Source of the DNA: Bacteroidota bacterium
Lineage (GTDB): Bacteria; Bacteroidota; Bacteroidia; Bacteroidales; F082
DNA length: 64,000 nt
Assembly: GCA_016715945.1 (NCBI GenBank)
Contig: JADJXJ010000001.1
Location: 2,108,001 to 2,172,000 of the forward strand
Direction: 5' to 3'
Part shown: positions 41,812 to 50,570 of the stretch, in pieces
Numbering within the stretch: the stretch's first letter is position 1
Layout of the letters: each line of letters starts with the position of its first letter
Translations under genes and position numbers: made by a program
Notes under the pieces: generated by a model
Database searches by the model: none
Told to the model about the DNA's origin: nothing
Seen by the model: the letters and a program-made list of their open reading frames with translations, nothing else

Positions 41812-43167
41812 ATGTTGAAAATCCTCCCATTGAAAAAACCTGCATTATTTGCCGGAGCAATGCTCCTTTGTCTTGCCACGCTCTTTTCCTGCACAAAACG
41901 ACCTGGCGAAATCGGCGCCGACCTGATTCCCGACGACGGGCTGATCAGCCCGATGTTTACGGATACCATCAGTGTGGTAGCCTACAGCATCATCGAAGAT
42001 TCGCTGCGTACCGACGAGCCGGAAACCGCTTTGCTGGGCAGCATTTTCGACCCGGTGTTCGGTACCTCAACCGCAGGATTTTTCACCCAGATCAGCCTCT
42101 CCACAGCCAGCCACAACTTTGGCACAAATCCCCAGCTCGACTCGCTGGTGCTGCAGCTGGCCTACTCCGGTTTCTATGGCGACACCACAACCATGCAGCA
42201 GGTCAGGGTTTATGAAGTCATGGAGAAGCTCCATTACGATTCAGCCTATTATTCAAATCAGGTTAAGGAATACAACAGCTTCGATTTTGCCAACTTCAGC
42301 TTTACTCCCCGTCCCAAAAGCCGGGTAGTCTGGCAGGGCGATACCCTTGCACCCATTGTGCGCATTCGTCTAAGCGATGTTTCGCCAGCCCTGGGCAACA
42401 AACTGCTCACCGCCGGCGAGAATAACCTTTCATCGGTCACCAGGTTTCAGAATTTCTTCAAAGGCCTTTATGTCACTGCCGAGCCGCTCAACTCCGGCGG
42501 AGCAATCCTGGGCTTCGATCTTCCGAGCAACCTGTCGCGCCTGACCATTTATTACCGCAACGACGAGCAGGATTCGCTTCGCTATGAGTTTCTGATTACC
42601 AGCGACGAAGCCCGCTATAATGTATTCAACCACTACAACTACGCCAATGCTTCGCCCGAATTCAGGCAACAGGTTATTGAAGGCGACACCATGCTCGGGC
42701 GACAAACACTTTATGTTCAGGGTATGGGCGGAGTGAAAACCAAACTTCGTTTTCCCACACTCGCCCACCTCAAAAAAAGCCCTGACCAGAAAATTGTCAT
42801 CAACGAAGCCAGGCTGCTGCTCAATGGCAAAGAGCTCGATACTACCATATTTTTTGCACCTGCCAACTTTGCCCTGGTGCAAGCCAATGGCGATGGCTCT
42901 TATTCCATACTCAAGGACCAGCTCGAGGGAAACAATTACTTCGGAGGCACACACAACAAAAAGGCCAACACAGTTCAGTTCCGGCTCACGAGGTATGTGC
43001 AGGACAAGGTGCTGCGAGGCGCCAATAAGACTGATCACGGCCTTTTCCTGTTTTCAATCGGCGCCTCATCACGGCCCCACCGTTGGGTAATCAATGGCAC
43101 ACACCCCGCTACCGACACCCTGCAACCCTTGAAGCTTTTGCTTCACTATAGCATTGTGAACGAATAG
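41812..43167 (+). CDS. DUF4270 family lipoprotein
   Basis: Lipoprotein of 451 residues. The signal peptide ends at the lipobox LFSC. The mature part starts KRPGEIGADLIPDDGLISPMF, the family's hallmark, then long beta-rich repeats with ETALLGSIFDPVFG and LDSLVLQLAYSG. Function is unknown. It follows the GT5-half gene by 14 bases, and glmS follows after 29 bases. Confidence 0.9.
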   Translation: MLKILPLKKPALFAGAMLLCLATLFSCTKRPGEIGADLIPDDGLISPMFTDTISVVAYSIIEDSLRTDEPETALLGSIFDPVFGTSTAGFFTQISLSTASHNFGTNPQLDSLVLQLAYSGFYGDTTTMQQVRVYEVMEKLHYDSAYYSNQVKEYNSFDFANFSFTPRPKSRVVWQGDTLAPIVRIRLSDVSPALGNKLLTAGENNLSSVTRFQNFFKGLYVTAEPLNSGGAILGFDLPSNLSRLTIYYRNDEQDSLRYEFLITSDEARYNVFNHYNYANASPEFRQQVIEGDTMLGRQTLYVQGMGGVKTKLRFPTLAHLKKSPDQKIVINEARLLLNGKELDTTIFFAPANFALVQANGDGSYSILKDQLEGNNYFGGTHNKKANTVQFRLTRYVQDKVLRGANKTDHGLFLFSIGASSRPHRWVINGTHPATDTLQPLKLLLHYSIVNE

Positions 43168-43196
43168 TTTAACCTAACCAACCAAAAACCAAAGAT

Positions 43197-45038
43197 ATGT
43201 GTGGTATAGTTGCTTACATAGGCCCCAAAGAAGCATACCCTATTCTCATCAACGGACTCAGGCGCCTTGAATACCGTGGCTACGACAGTGCAGGCATCGC
43301 ACTTTACAACAATGGAATCAAGGTATTCAAAACCAAGGGAAAAGTTTCCGACCTGGAAAGCCATGCCAATGGCCACGACATTTCGGGCAACATGGGCATT
43401 GCCCACACACGCTGGGCAACTCACGGTGAACCCAATGATGTGAACGCTCACCCACACCTTTCGTATTCTAACCGTATTGCGCTGATTCACAATGGTATCA
43501 TTGAAAATTATGCGCTCTTGCGAAAGGAACTTGAGGCCAGGGGATACAAATTCAGATCAAGCACAGATACCGAAGTGCTCACCAACCTGATTGAAGACAT
43601 ACAGCACAACGAGAAGGTGGACCTGTTCGAGGCCGTGCGCATCGCCCTCAATCAGGTAATTGGGGCTTATGCCATTGTGGTGATGGAAAACGACCATCCC
43701 GATATGCTCGTAGCAGCGCGAAAAGGCAGCCCCCTGGTGATTGGTATTGGCAACGGTGAGTTTTTCGTGGCCTCGGATGCCACACCCATTGTTGAGCATA
43801 CCAAAAATGTGGTCTATCTCGATGATGAGGAAGTGGCCCTGCTTGACCGAAACAACGAGCTGAAAATCAAAACTATACGCAACAAAGAAAAAACCCCGTA
43901 TATCCAGGAGCTCGAAATGAGCCTGAGCGCCCTCGAAAAAGGTGGTTTTGAACATTTCATGCTCAAAGAAATTTATGAGCAACCCACCTCGGTTCGCGAC
44001 AGCATGCGCGGTCGCATCCATCCCGAAACAGGTACGGTCACCCTTGGTGGCATCATCGACTACGAACCGAAAATTCTCAATGCCGACTGCATCATCGTGG
44101 TGGCCTGCGGCACCTCGTGGCATGCAGGTCTGGTGGGAGAATACCTTATCGAAGACCTTGCCCGCATCCCGGTGGAAGTAGAGTATGCCTCGGAGTTTCG
44201 TTACCGCAACCCCATCATCAGCGAAAAAGACGTAGTAATCGCCATCAGCCAGTCGGGCGAAACAGCCGACACCTTGGCTGCCATAGAACTGGCAAAAAGC
44301 AAAGGCGCCACTATTCTTGGTATTTGCAATGTGGTGGGTTCCTCAATTGCACGTGCCACCCATGCAGGCAGTTACACCCATGCCGGACCTGAAATAGGTG
44401 TTGCATCAACCAAAGCATTTACGGCACAGGTTACCCTGCTCACCCTCTTTGCGCTTCGTTTTGCGCAACTCAAAGGAACCCTGAGCAGATCGCGGTTCAA
44501 TCAGATTGTTACCGAACTCAGTCTGATTCCTGAAAAAATCGAGCGCACGCTGCAAACCAACAAAAATCTGGTGGTGGAAATTGCAGCCAAGTATAAAGAT
44601 GTACGCAACTTCCTCTACCTGGGTCGTGGTTACAACTTCCCCGTGGCACTTGAAGGCGCCCTTAAGCTCAAAGAAATATCGTACATCCATGCCGAAGGTT
44701 ATCCGGCTGCCGAAATGAAACACGGCCCCATTGCACTCATCGACGAAGATATGCCCGTGGTGTTCATCGCGCCCAAGCAAAGCATCTACGACAAAGTGGT
44801 GAGCAATATTCAGGAAGTCAAAGCCCGAAAAGGCAGAGTGATCGCTGTGGTCACCGAAGGCGACACCGTGGTGCGCGGCATGGCCGACTACGTCATCGAA
44901 ATCCCGGATACTGAAGAAGCACTTGTGCCCCTGCTTGCGACCATCCCGTTGCAAAAACTGGCCTACCACATCGCCGTGATGCGCGGCTGCAACGTGGACC
45001 AACCCCGAAATCTTGCCAAATCAGTCACAGTAGAATAA
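43197..45038 (+). CDS. glmS: Glucosamine-6-phosphate synthase
   Basis: Enzyme of 613 residues that makes glucosamine-6-phosphate from fructose-6-phosphate and glutamine, the first step of amino-sugar synthesis for peptidoglycan and LPS. MCGIVAYIG provides the N-terminal nucleophile Cys2; GIAHTRWATHG and NGIIENY form the glutaminase domain. Two SIS domains follow (SQSGETADT, then RGYNFPVALEGALKLKEISY and AEMKHGPIALI). The end DQPRNLAKSVTVE is canonical. A hairpin terminator follows at once. Confidence 0.97.
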   Translation: MCGIVAYIGPKEAYPILINGLRRLEYRGYDSAGIALYNNGIKVFKTKGKVSDLESHANGHDISGNMGIAHTRWATHGEPNDVNAHPHLSYSNRIALIHNGIIENYALLRKELEARGYKFRSSTDTEVLTNLIEDIQHNEKVDLFEAVRIALNQVIGAYAIVVMENDHPDMLVAARKGSPLVIGIGNGEFFVASDATPIVEHTKNVVYLDDEEVALLDRNNELKIKTIRNKEKTPYIQELEMSLSALEKGGFEHFMLKEIYEQPTSVRDSMRGRIHPETGTVTLGGIIDYEPKILNADCIIVVACGTSWHAGLVGEYLIEDLARIPVEVEYASEFRYRNPIISEKDVVIAISQSGETADTLAAIELAKSKGATILGICNVVGSSIARATHAGSYTHAGPEIGVASTKAFTAQVTLLTLFALRFAQLKGTLSRSRFNQIVTELSLIPEKIERTLQTNKNLVVEIAAKYKDVRNFLYLGRGYNFPVALEGALKLKEISYIHAEGYPAAEMKHGPIALIDEDMPVVFIAPKQSIYDKVVSNIQEVKARKGRVIAVVTEGDTVVRGMADYVIEIPDTEEALVPLLATIPLQKLAYHIAVMRGCNVDQPRNLAKSVTVE

Positions 45039-45040
45039 AA

Positions 45041-45065
45041 AAAAGGCGCCATAAGGCGCCTTTTT
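45041..45065. terminator. Bidirectional terminator between glmS and tRNA-Met
   Basis: AAAAGGCGCC, ATAA loop, GGCGCCTTTTT. The stem GGCGCC with flanking A and T runs serves both the glmS transcript and the minus-strand tRNA. Confidence 0.88.
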
Positions 45066-45070
45066 CTTTG

Positions 45071-45144
45071 TGGGCCCACCAGGACTTGAACCTGGGACCG
45101 TCTGATTATGAGTCAGATGCTCTGACCGACTGAGCTATAGGCCC
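45071..45144 (-). tRNA. tRNA with CAT anticodon (Met, or Ile2 if lysidine-modified)
   Basis: A full cloverleaf on the minus strand, 74 bases: acceptor GGGCCTA / TGGGCCC, D arm with AGCTCAGTCGGTCAGAGC, anticodon stem TCTGA with loop CTCATAA, T arm GGTTCAAGTCC. CCA is not encoded. The anticodon CAT can be elongator Met or Ile2; identity elements cannot be settled by eye, and Met is more likely. Confidence 0.93.
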
Positions 45145-45197
45145 GAATTACATTTTTTTAACACCAAAAAAACGGCCCGTTTTTTGTTTTGGCAGCG

Positions 45198-45230
45198 CAA
45201 AGTTACAACTTTGTGCGTTTTAAAGGCAAA
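45198..45230 (-). promoter_or_regulatory. Putative promoter of the CAT-anticodon tRNA
   Basis: On the minus strand TTTG (45227-45230), 21 bases, TAACTTTG (45198-45205). The box lies in a perfect inverted repeat CAAAGTT-AC-AACTTTG (45198-45213). The tRNA would have a leader of about 47 bases with an A/T-rich palindrome (45165-45187). Confidence 0.5.
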
Positions 45231-45244
45231 TTTTTTGAACACTT

Positions 45245-45901
45245 ATGAATGCAGCTTCAACCATTACCGACATTATTTTCGACTTTGGAGGAGTAATCAT
45301 CGACATCGATCCGCAGCTCACCATCAAAGAACTGATTAATCTTGGAGTAAAGGATGTGGAGGTTTTTGCCTCAGCCGAATTCCAGGAAAAAGTTGTGGGT
45401 AAACTGGAGCGAGGTATCATCACGCCGGAAGTGTTTCGTGACAAAGTGCGTGAATTTGCCCGCCTCGACCTGAGCGATCAGGACATTGACGACGCATGGA
45501 ATGCCTTGCTGCTCGATATCCCCAAAGAACGCATACAGGTCATTGAAGCAGCAAAACAGAAATACGGGATTTATCTGCTCAGCAATTCCAACGAGATCCA
45601 CTACGAGCTATATGTGCGCGACCTTCAGCTTCGTTTTGGCTACCGTGAATTTGACCAGCTTTTCGATAAGGCCTATTTCTCGTTCGACCTGCATATGAGC
45701 AAGCCCAATCCGGAAATTTTTGAGTTTGTAATTCACCAGCACAAGCTCAATCCTGCCACCACATTATTTATTGACGATACCGCAGAGCACATTCAGGCTG
45801 CGGCACAGGTCGGTCTCAGGACATATCACTTGCAAAAACCCGAACGGCTCCGTGACCTGTTCACCGGGGGCAGCTTGAAGGCAGACCTTCTGATTCGTTG
45901 A
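45245..45901 (+). CDS. HAD-superfamily hydrolase (YihX-like, subfamily IA)
   Basis: Cytoplasmic phosphatase of 218 residues. Motif I is IIFDFGGVIIDID with Asp13; the usual second aspartate is Gly, as in YihX-type glucose-1-phosphate phosphatases. Motif II LLSNSNE, motif III Lys in MSKPNPEIFEF, motif IV IDDTAEHI. A helical cap sits between. Its last 41 bases overlap the end of the dusB-like gene on the other strand. Confidence 0.92.
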   Translation: MNAASTITDIIFDFGGVIIDIDPQLTIKELINLGVKDVEVFASAEFQEKVVGKLERGIITPEVFRDKVREFARLDLSDQDIDDAWNALLLDIPKERIQVIEAAKQKYGIYLLSNSNEIHYELYVRDLQLRFGYREFDQLFDKAYFSFDLHMSKPNPEIFEFVIHQHKLNPATTLFIDDTAEHIQAAAQVGLRTYHLQKPERLRDLFTGGSLKADLLIR

Positions 45902-46919
45902 TTTCTGTTGCAGCTTTATCGCCCGAACCCACCGGTTCAACTCCGTCGAATTGCCTGGCTATCTCGTTGAGCAGCTCAATCATCCCACTCAGGGTTTCCT
46001 CTTCCATAAGCCTGATTCTGAAAGGCTTAAAATGAGGATATCCTTTAAAATAATAACTCCAGTGTTTGCGCATTTCCAGGATGGCCAGGCGCTCACCTTT
46101 CCAATCGACCGATTTTTCGAGGTGTATGCGGCTGATGCGTACCCGCTCATGGATATCGGGCAAGGGAGGCAAGGTACCTTCTGAGAGGTATTGTTTAACT
46201 TCCCTGAAAATCCACGGATTGCCGTAAGAACCGCGCGCAATCATCAAACCGTCAACCCCGTAGGTATCCTTGAAATGCTTTGCCGATGGCCCGTCCACCA
46301 CATCCCCATTTCCAAAAACAGGTATGTGCATGCGCGGATTCCGTTTTACTTCACCAATAAGTGTCCAGTCGGCCGGCACACTCGATCGGGTGGTGCGCAG
46401 CCTTCCATGTATGGTAATAGCCTGTATGCCAACATCCTGCAGCCGCTCGGCTATTTCAACAATGTTCTTCATATTTTCGTCATAACCAAGACGAGTTTTA
46501 ACGGTAACCGGCAGATTAACTGCTTTTACCACGGCTGCGGTCATTGCCACCATCTTGGGTACATTGTTCATTATGCCCGACCCGGCTCCTTTTGAGGCCA
46601 CCTTTTTCACCGGACATCCATAGTTAATGTCAATGATATCAGGCTTTACCGATTCGGCAAACCGGGCTGCCTCCACCATGGAATCGATGTCGTGACCATA
46701 GATCTGAATCCCAATCGGGCGCTCAAAGTCGCTGAACTCGAGCTTTTTGACGCTTTTCTCGGCCTCGCGGATCAGCCCTTCCGACGAAATGAATTCGGTG
46801 TAGGTAACATCAGCCCCGAACATCTTGCATACATAACGGAAGGGCGGATCGCTCACGTCTTCCATGGGTGCAAGCAAAATGGGAAATTCGCCTATGTTGA
46901 GATTTCCAATCTTAACCAT
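45861..46919 (-). CDS. dusB: tRNA-dihydrouridine synthase, DusB-like
   Basis: FMN enzyme of 352 residues. It starts IGEFPILLAPMEDVSDPPFR, has catalytic Cys102 in DINYGCPVKKV, the flavin-binding TVKTRLGYD, HGRLRTTR and FGNGDVVDG blocks, and ARGSYGNPWIF near the end of the barrel. A helical C-terminal domain follows. The 3' end overlaps the HAD gene by 41 bases. Subtype by general similarity. Confidence 0.94.
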   Translation of the reverse strand: MVKIGNLNIGEFPILLAPMEDVSDPPFRYVCKMFGADVTYTEFISSEGLIREAEKSVKKLEFSDFERPIGIQIYGHDIDSMVEAARFAESVKPDIIDINYGCPVKKVASKGAGSGIMNNVPKMVAMTAAVVKAVNLPVTVKTRLGYDENMKNIVEIAERLQDVGIQAITIHGRLRTTRSSVPADWTLIGEVKRNPRMHIPVFGNGDVVDGPSAKHFKDTYGVDGLMIARGSYGNPWIFREVKQYLSEGTLPPLPDIHERVRISRIHLEKSVDWKGERLAILEMRKHWSYYFKGYPHFKPFRIRLMEEETLSGMIELLNEIARQFDGVEPVGSGDKAATEINESEGLPSSCPR

Positions 46920-47013
46920 CTGTTTTAGTGCGTGTTATCGTTTTCTTCCTTAGGCAGGATAAAGGCTGCAAAAATAGTATTTTTGCCGAAGCTTCCTTTG
47001 TGATCACATACGA

Positions 47014-47904
47014 ATGAACAACAACCCTTTTGCTGAGACCAGCAATGCCTTTCGCTGGCTGGCCCTGATTTTTCTGGTCCTGATGGGTGCATTGCTGGGT
47101 ATGCTAGCCGGTTTAGGCCTTCAGCAGCTGTTTGGTGCAACCGGTCAGGAATCACTGAAAGCGATGCGCATCATGCAACTGAGCACGCAAATGGGTCTTT
47201 TTTTCCTGCCCCCTCTGGCCTGGGCGTGGACGTTTGGCAAAGAGGCCAGGTTTGCCCTGGGCATTGGAAATAAACCGGGATATCTTTTTTTACTGTCTGG
47301 TATCCTTTTGATGATTGCCGCACTGCCGTTGATTCACCAGCTTGCCGAATGGAACAATGCCATACGGTTGCCTGAGCGCTTGGCCGCGCTCGAATCAGCG
47401 CTCCGGATGCTGGAAGATCGGGCTGAAGCTCTGACAAATATGTTTTTGTCCGTGAGCACAATCCATGACCTGCTTTTCAACCTTTTCATGATTGCATTTG
47501 TGCCTGCTTTGGGCGAGGAGCTGCTTTTCAGGGGAGTGATTCAGCAGCAGCTGATCCGCTCGTTCAGGAATGTTCACATTGCTGTGATTTTTGGCGCAAT
47601 GCTATTCAGCGCATTGCATTTTCAGTTTTATGGTTTGATTCCCAGGTTTGTGCTTGGGGTGTTTCTGGGCTACTTTTTTCTCTGGAGCCGCAGCCTGTGG
47701 GTTCCGGTGGCTATGCACCTTGTGAACAATGCCATGGCCGTTGTGGCATATTATCTGCATCACAACGGGTATACCAGCATCCCCATGGAGGAGTTGGGCG
47801 GCACCTCAGATTGGTGGATTGTGGCGCTCAGCGCTTTGCTGAGCTTTGGGTTTTTGATTGCAGCAAAACATTTCGCTTCTCCGGATCAGAAGGTGATGAA
47901 TTGA
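47014..47904 (+). CDS. CPBP-family intramembrane metalloprotease
   Basis: Membrane protein of 296 residues with about seven to eight helices. Conserved active-site motifs: LGEELLFRGVIQ (Glu-Glu-x3-Arg) and SALHFQFYGLIPRFVLG (His), then MHLVNNAMAV. The family contains Rce1-like CAAX and bacteriocin-self-immunity proteases. It is divergent from dusB and downstream lies a 300-base stretch with no firm gene. Confidence 0.93.
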   Translation: MNNNPFAETSNAFRWLALIFLVLMGALLGMLAGLGLQQLFGATGQESLKAMRIMQLSTQMGLFFLPPLAWAWTFGKEARFALGIGNKPGYLFLLSGILLMIAALPLIHQLAEWNNAIRLPERLAALESALRMLEDRAEALTNMFLSVSTIHDLLFNLFMIAFVPALGEELLFRGVIQQQLIRSFRNVHIAVIFGAMLFSALHFQFYGLIPRFVLGVFLGYFFLWSRSLWVPVAMHLVNNAMAVVAYYLHHNGYTSIPMEELGGTSDWWIVALSALLSFGFLIAAKHFASPDQKVMN

Positions 47905-48145
47905 CAGAGGAATCCCCCGCATTCCGGAGTTGAGCAAACAGGATAATATCTGCTTTCCTTCCGAGGGTGGCTAAAGTTTTCCGGGCCATCACCATTCCGC
48001 TCGAAATAATTTCAATTTCCCCGGTTAATTCTTGCTGCATCACCTCAGTCATTATCTCCGGATGGCCACACCTCAGGCAAAAAAGCTGTGGAAAGGAGGG
48101 AATCCCGTTGTCCGCAATTTGATTTTTCCGTTTCGGCCTGGACAA
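47828..48145 (-). CDS. Doubtful small protein between CPBP and exbD genes
   Basis: Open frame of 105 codons with TTG as start, overlapping the CPBP gene by 77 bases; no signal peptide or membrane helix. It contains LFCLRCGHPEIMTEVMQ and GEIEIISSG, which weakly recall the first loop and second strand of low-molecular-weight phosphatase/arsenate-reductase folds, but the catalytic CX5R motif is absent. It could be a decayed remnant or noise. Apart from this and the terminator at 48149, I see nothing in 47905-48201. Confidence 0.2.
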   Translation of the reverse strand: MSRPKRKNQIADNGIPSFPQLFCLRCGHPEIMTEVMQQELTGEIEIISSGMVMARKTLATLGRKADIILFAQLRNAGDSSVNSSPSDPEKRNVLLQSKTQSSAKR

Positions 48146-48148
48146 ATA

Positions 48149-48185
48149 AAAAACGGCTGTCCGGTAATTACGAACAGCCGTTTTT
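48149..48185. terminator. Terminator after the exb operon
   Basis: AAAAACGGCTGT, 13-base loop, ACAGCCGTTTTT. It lies 17 bases beyond the stop of the last exbD gene (minus strand). Confidence 0.85.
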
Positions 48186-48201
48186 AAAAGACTGTTAAAG
48201 C

Positions 48202-48669
48202 TTATTTGCTGGCGGTTTGTCCTTTGAGTGTGGAGTAATTGATACGGAAGGCGCTGGCTTTACGCAGTTCCTGCTTCACGTCGGTAACAATACCCATTTT
48301 GGTTTCTTTGTGCACCTTGAGTGAAGTTGTAATCAGACCGCGGTCGGCTTCGTTACGGGCTTCGCGTTCGCGGGCCACAAACTCCTGGATATCACGCACA
48401 CGGGCAAACTGGTCGTTGAGCTGAATACGCGATTCCGTACCCAGCGCCACATTGGTAGGAGGTCCGATGTAGATATAGCTGACAAGGGATTTTTTTTCAA
48501 GCTTTTGCACCTCAGTGGCTTGTGGCAACTTCACCTTTACCTTCAGTGTAACCTCGCGCATCACCGTGGTTACCATGAAGAAAAACAGAAGCATAAAGAT
48601 GATGTCGGGGAGCGAAGAGGTATTGATAGCCTGGGCCCCTTTGGTTTTCTTTGTTTTGAATTTCGACAT
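48202..48669 (-). CDS. exbD: ExbD/TolR-family biopolymer transporter (second copy)
   Basis: Inner-membrane protein of 155 residues with one membrane helix. The start MSKFKTKKTKGAQAINTSSL precedes SLPDIIFMLLFFFMVTTVM, in which the aspartate is the conserved proton-pathway residue of ExbD. A periplasmic domain follows. I chose ATG at 48669, one base from the end of the first exbD. Part of the ExbB-ExbD-ExbD motor that powers TonB-dependent receptors. Confidence 0.94.
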   Translation of the reverse strand: MSKFKTKKTKGAQAINTSSLPDIIFMLLFFFMVTTVMREVTLKVKVKLPQATEVQKLEKKSLVSYIYIGPPTNVALGTESRIQLNDQFARVRDIQEFVAREREARNEADRGLITTSLKVHKETKMGIVTDVKQELRKASAFRINYSTLKGQTASK

Positions 48670-48670
48670 A

Positions 48671-49246
48671 TCAGTTTCCTCCGATGTTTTCAGGTTCAGC
48701 TTCGCTGATACGCATGGGTACCGCTTCGTTGATGGCTTTGATCTGGTCCTCGTCGGTGAGGGCGCTATACCCGACTCCGAATCTGCGCCTCGACAGTTCG
48801 TCGCGCAGTTCATTGAAAGCACGGGCCAATTCGTTTTGCACCTTGATATACATATCGTAGGAGGTACCCCGGTCGTTTTTGAGCGAGATAACGCCCTTTG
48901 ACACATAAACATCACCCAGAAGCGGGATATTTATCACTTCAGTTTCAGGATGATTCGGGTCGTCGGGATATACTGGTGTAATAAAACGTTTGGCCACATC
49001 TTTCAGCGTGCGGAGATCACCGGGCTTTCCATCTACGAGCAAGCGGTCGTTCTTATTTACAAGCACATTGAGCACGTTACGCTCCTTAATTTTGATGTCT
49101 TCCGGGGTTTCCACAGGCGGAGGCAAACGGCGGGTAATGCCCGAGTCCACGTCCATGGTTGTGGTCACCAGAAAGAATATCAGCAACAGGAAGGCGATGT
49201 CGGCCATTGAGCCTGCGTTGATTTCCGGTGTTCCTCTTCTTGCCAT
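48671..49246 (-). CDS. exbD: ExbD/TolR-family biopolymer transporter (first copy)
   Basis: Protein of 191 residues. MARRGTPEINAGSMADIAFLL carries the Asp of the single membrane helix (about 15-35), followed by FFLVTTTMDVDSGITRRLPPP, a well-conserved beginning in Bacteroidota. The periplasmic part is longer than in the second copy. Both copies are expected to form a heteromeric motor with ExbB. Confidence 0.95.
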   Translation of the reverse strand: MARRGTPEINAGSMADIAFLLLIFFLVTTTMDVDSGITRRLPPPVETPEDIKIKERNVLNVLVNKNDRLLVDGKPGDLRTLKDVAKRFITPVYPDDPNHPETEVINIPLLGDVYVSKGVISLKNDRGTSYDMYIKVQNELARAFNELRDELSRRRFGVGYSALTDEDQIKAINEAVPMRISEAEPENIGGN

Positions 49247-49252
49247 GACAGA

Positions 49253-49669
49253 TTATTTGAAGATTTTAATCACACTGGAATAAAGAATGGTGAGCAAGGA
49301 GAGTGCAGCCAGAATATAAGTGAACAGCAGCCCTGTGCCCACCCAGCGGGAGGTTTCGGCGGTGATATTGAGCGTTTGCAGCTTGACTTCGCTGAAAGTA
49401 TTTGCGGATAATGAATAGGAAACGATGGCAATCACAGCCACCAGGCCCAAGCTTACGAGCAGTTTGACCACCCCTTTGGGATTGCTGGCGAAGCCGATGA
49501 TGGGCGATGCAAGTGCAATGATTACTCCGGCAATAAGCAGCACATAACCCCACCGGAGCAAGGTGTCCGATTCAATAGAGCCCGAATAAAACAGTAGGGC
49601 CAGCACAGCCGAAACTGCCATCAGGGCATATAGAACCAGACTCGCGTATTTCGAGATCTTGTCCGTCAT
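49253..49669 (-). CDS. Four-helix membrane protein within the exb operon
   Basis: Protein of 138 residues with four predicted membrane helices and short loops; not recognised. It stands between exbB and exbD with 6-base gaps on both sides. The same insertion, from memory, is common in Bacteroidota exb operons, so it is likely to be part of or to assist the motor complex. Confidence 0.87.
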   Translation of the reverse strand: MTDKISKYASLVLYALMAVSAVLALLFYSGSIESDTLLRWGYVLLIAGVIIALASPIIGFASNPKGVVKLLVSLGLVAVIAIVSYSLSANTFSEVKLQTLNITAETSRWVGTGLLFTYILAALSLLTILYSSVIKIFK

Positions 49670-49675
49670 GGTGAA

Positions 49676-50482
49676 TTACTTTTTGCTGTATTTGTTAATC
49701 ATGTCGATGAAGGTAATGGTGCTGTCCTCCATATCGTTGACCAGGTTGTCAATCTTGCTGATGATGTAGTTGTAGAAGATCTGCAGGATGATGGCTACGA
49801 TAAGACCGAACACCGTGGTAAGAAGGGCCACCTTGATACCTGTTGCTACAATCTGGGGGCTGATGTCGCCGGCAGCAGCGATATCGTCGAAGGCCTGGAT
49901 CATACCGATTACTGTACCCATAAACCCGAGCATGGGGGCAAGAGCAATGAAGAGCGAAATCCAGCTCACACCGCTTTCGAGACGTCCGGTAATTACCGAA
50001 CCATAGGAAACGATGGATTTTTCGACTTCTTCAACACCCTGGTCATAGCGCAGCAGGCCCTGATAGAAAATGCTTGCTACTGGTCCGCGGGTATTGCGGC
50101 AGATTTCCTTGGCTTTCTCAACACCACCATTTTCGAGGGCGTCGCTTACCTGGCTGAGCAGCTTTTTGGTGTTGGTGGAGCTCAGGGTGAGATAGATAAT
50201 CCTCTCAATGGCAATGGCCAGACCGAAAATGAGGGTAAGCAAAACGATACCCATGAATTCGGGACCACCTTCAATAAATTTTTCCTTGATGGTTTCGTGG
50301 AAGGTAAGTGGCTCGTCTGCAGCAGCCTCCATATCGAGGGTAGCAGCTTCCTCAGCCGGAGCTTCGGCAACCTGTTCAGTTTCGGGTTGTGCGGCAGCGG
50401 CAGTGTCCTGAGCCAGAACTGTTTGGCTTACACCAAAAAACATCAAGCCGGCAATGGCCCAAAAAGCGATTAATTTTTTCAT
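49676..50482 (-). CDS. exbB: MotA/TolQ/ExbB proton channel family protein
   Basis: Inner-membrane protein of 268 residues. The ATG at 50482 opens a signal peptide (MKKLIAFWAIAGLMFFG); the longer frame would run into the tRNA gene. An acidic Ala/Glu-rich periplasmic stretch (about 28-60) precedes the first conserved helix (MGIVLLTLIFGLAIAIERI). Family features follow: SGVSWISLFIALAPMLGFMGTVIGMIQAF and ATGIKVALLTTVFGLIVAI. It heads the operon exbB - membrane protein - exbD - exbD. tonB is not in the window. Confidence 0.95.
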   Translation of the reverse strand: MKKLIAFWAIAGLMFFGVSQTVLAQDTAAAAQPETEQVAEAPAEEAATLDMEAAADEPLTFHETIKEKFIEGGPEFMGIVLLTLIFGLAIAIERIIYLTLSSTNTKKLLSQVSDALENGGVEKAKEICRNTRGPVASIFYQGLLRYDQGVEEVEKSIVSYGSVITGRLESGVSWISLFIALAPMLGFMGTVIGMIQAFDDIAAAGDISPQIVATGIKVALLTTVFGLIVAIILQIFYNYIISKIDNLVNDMEDSTITFIDMINKYSKK

Positions 50483-50549
50483 AGTTTGATGATGTTGATT
50501 ACTACTTTGAACTCTGTTTGTGTTGATTATCGATTTTATTTGACAGCAG

Positions 50550-50557
50550 CAAATGTA
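50550..50557 (-). promoter_or_regulatory. -7 box for the exb operon
   Basis: Minus-strand TACATTTG at 13 bases beyond the tRNA-Ser 3' end. Transcript start near 50543 gives a leader of about 60 bases. The exb genes could also be read through from the tRNA promoter. Confidence 0.4.
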
Positions 50558-50570
50558 TAAATTTTCCTTG

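Noticed and set aside
43168..43196. glmS ribozyme
   Set aside because: Only 29 bases separate glmS from the previous gene, too short for the ribozyme.
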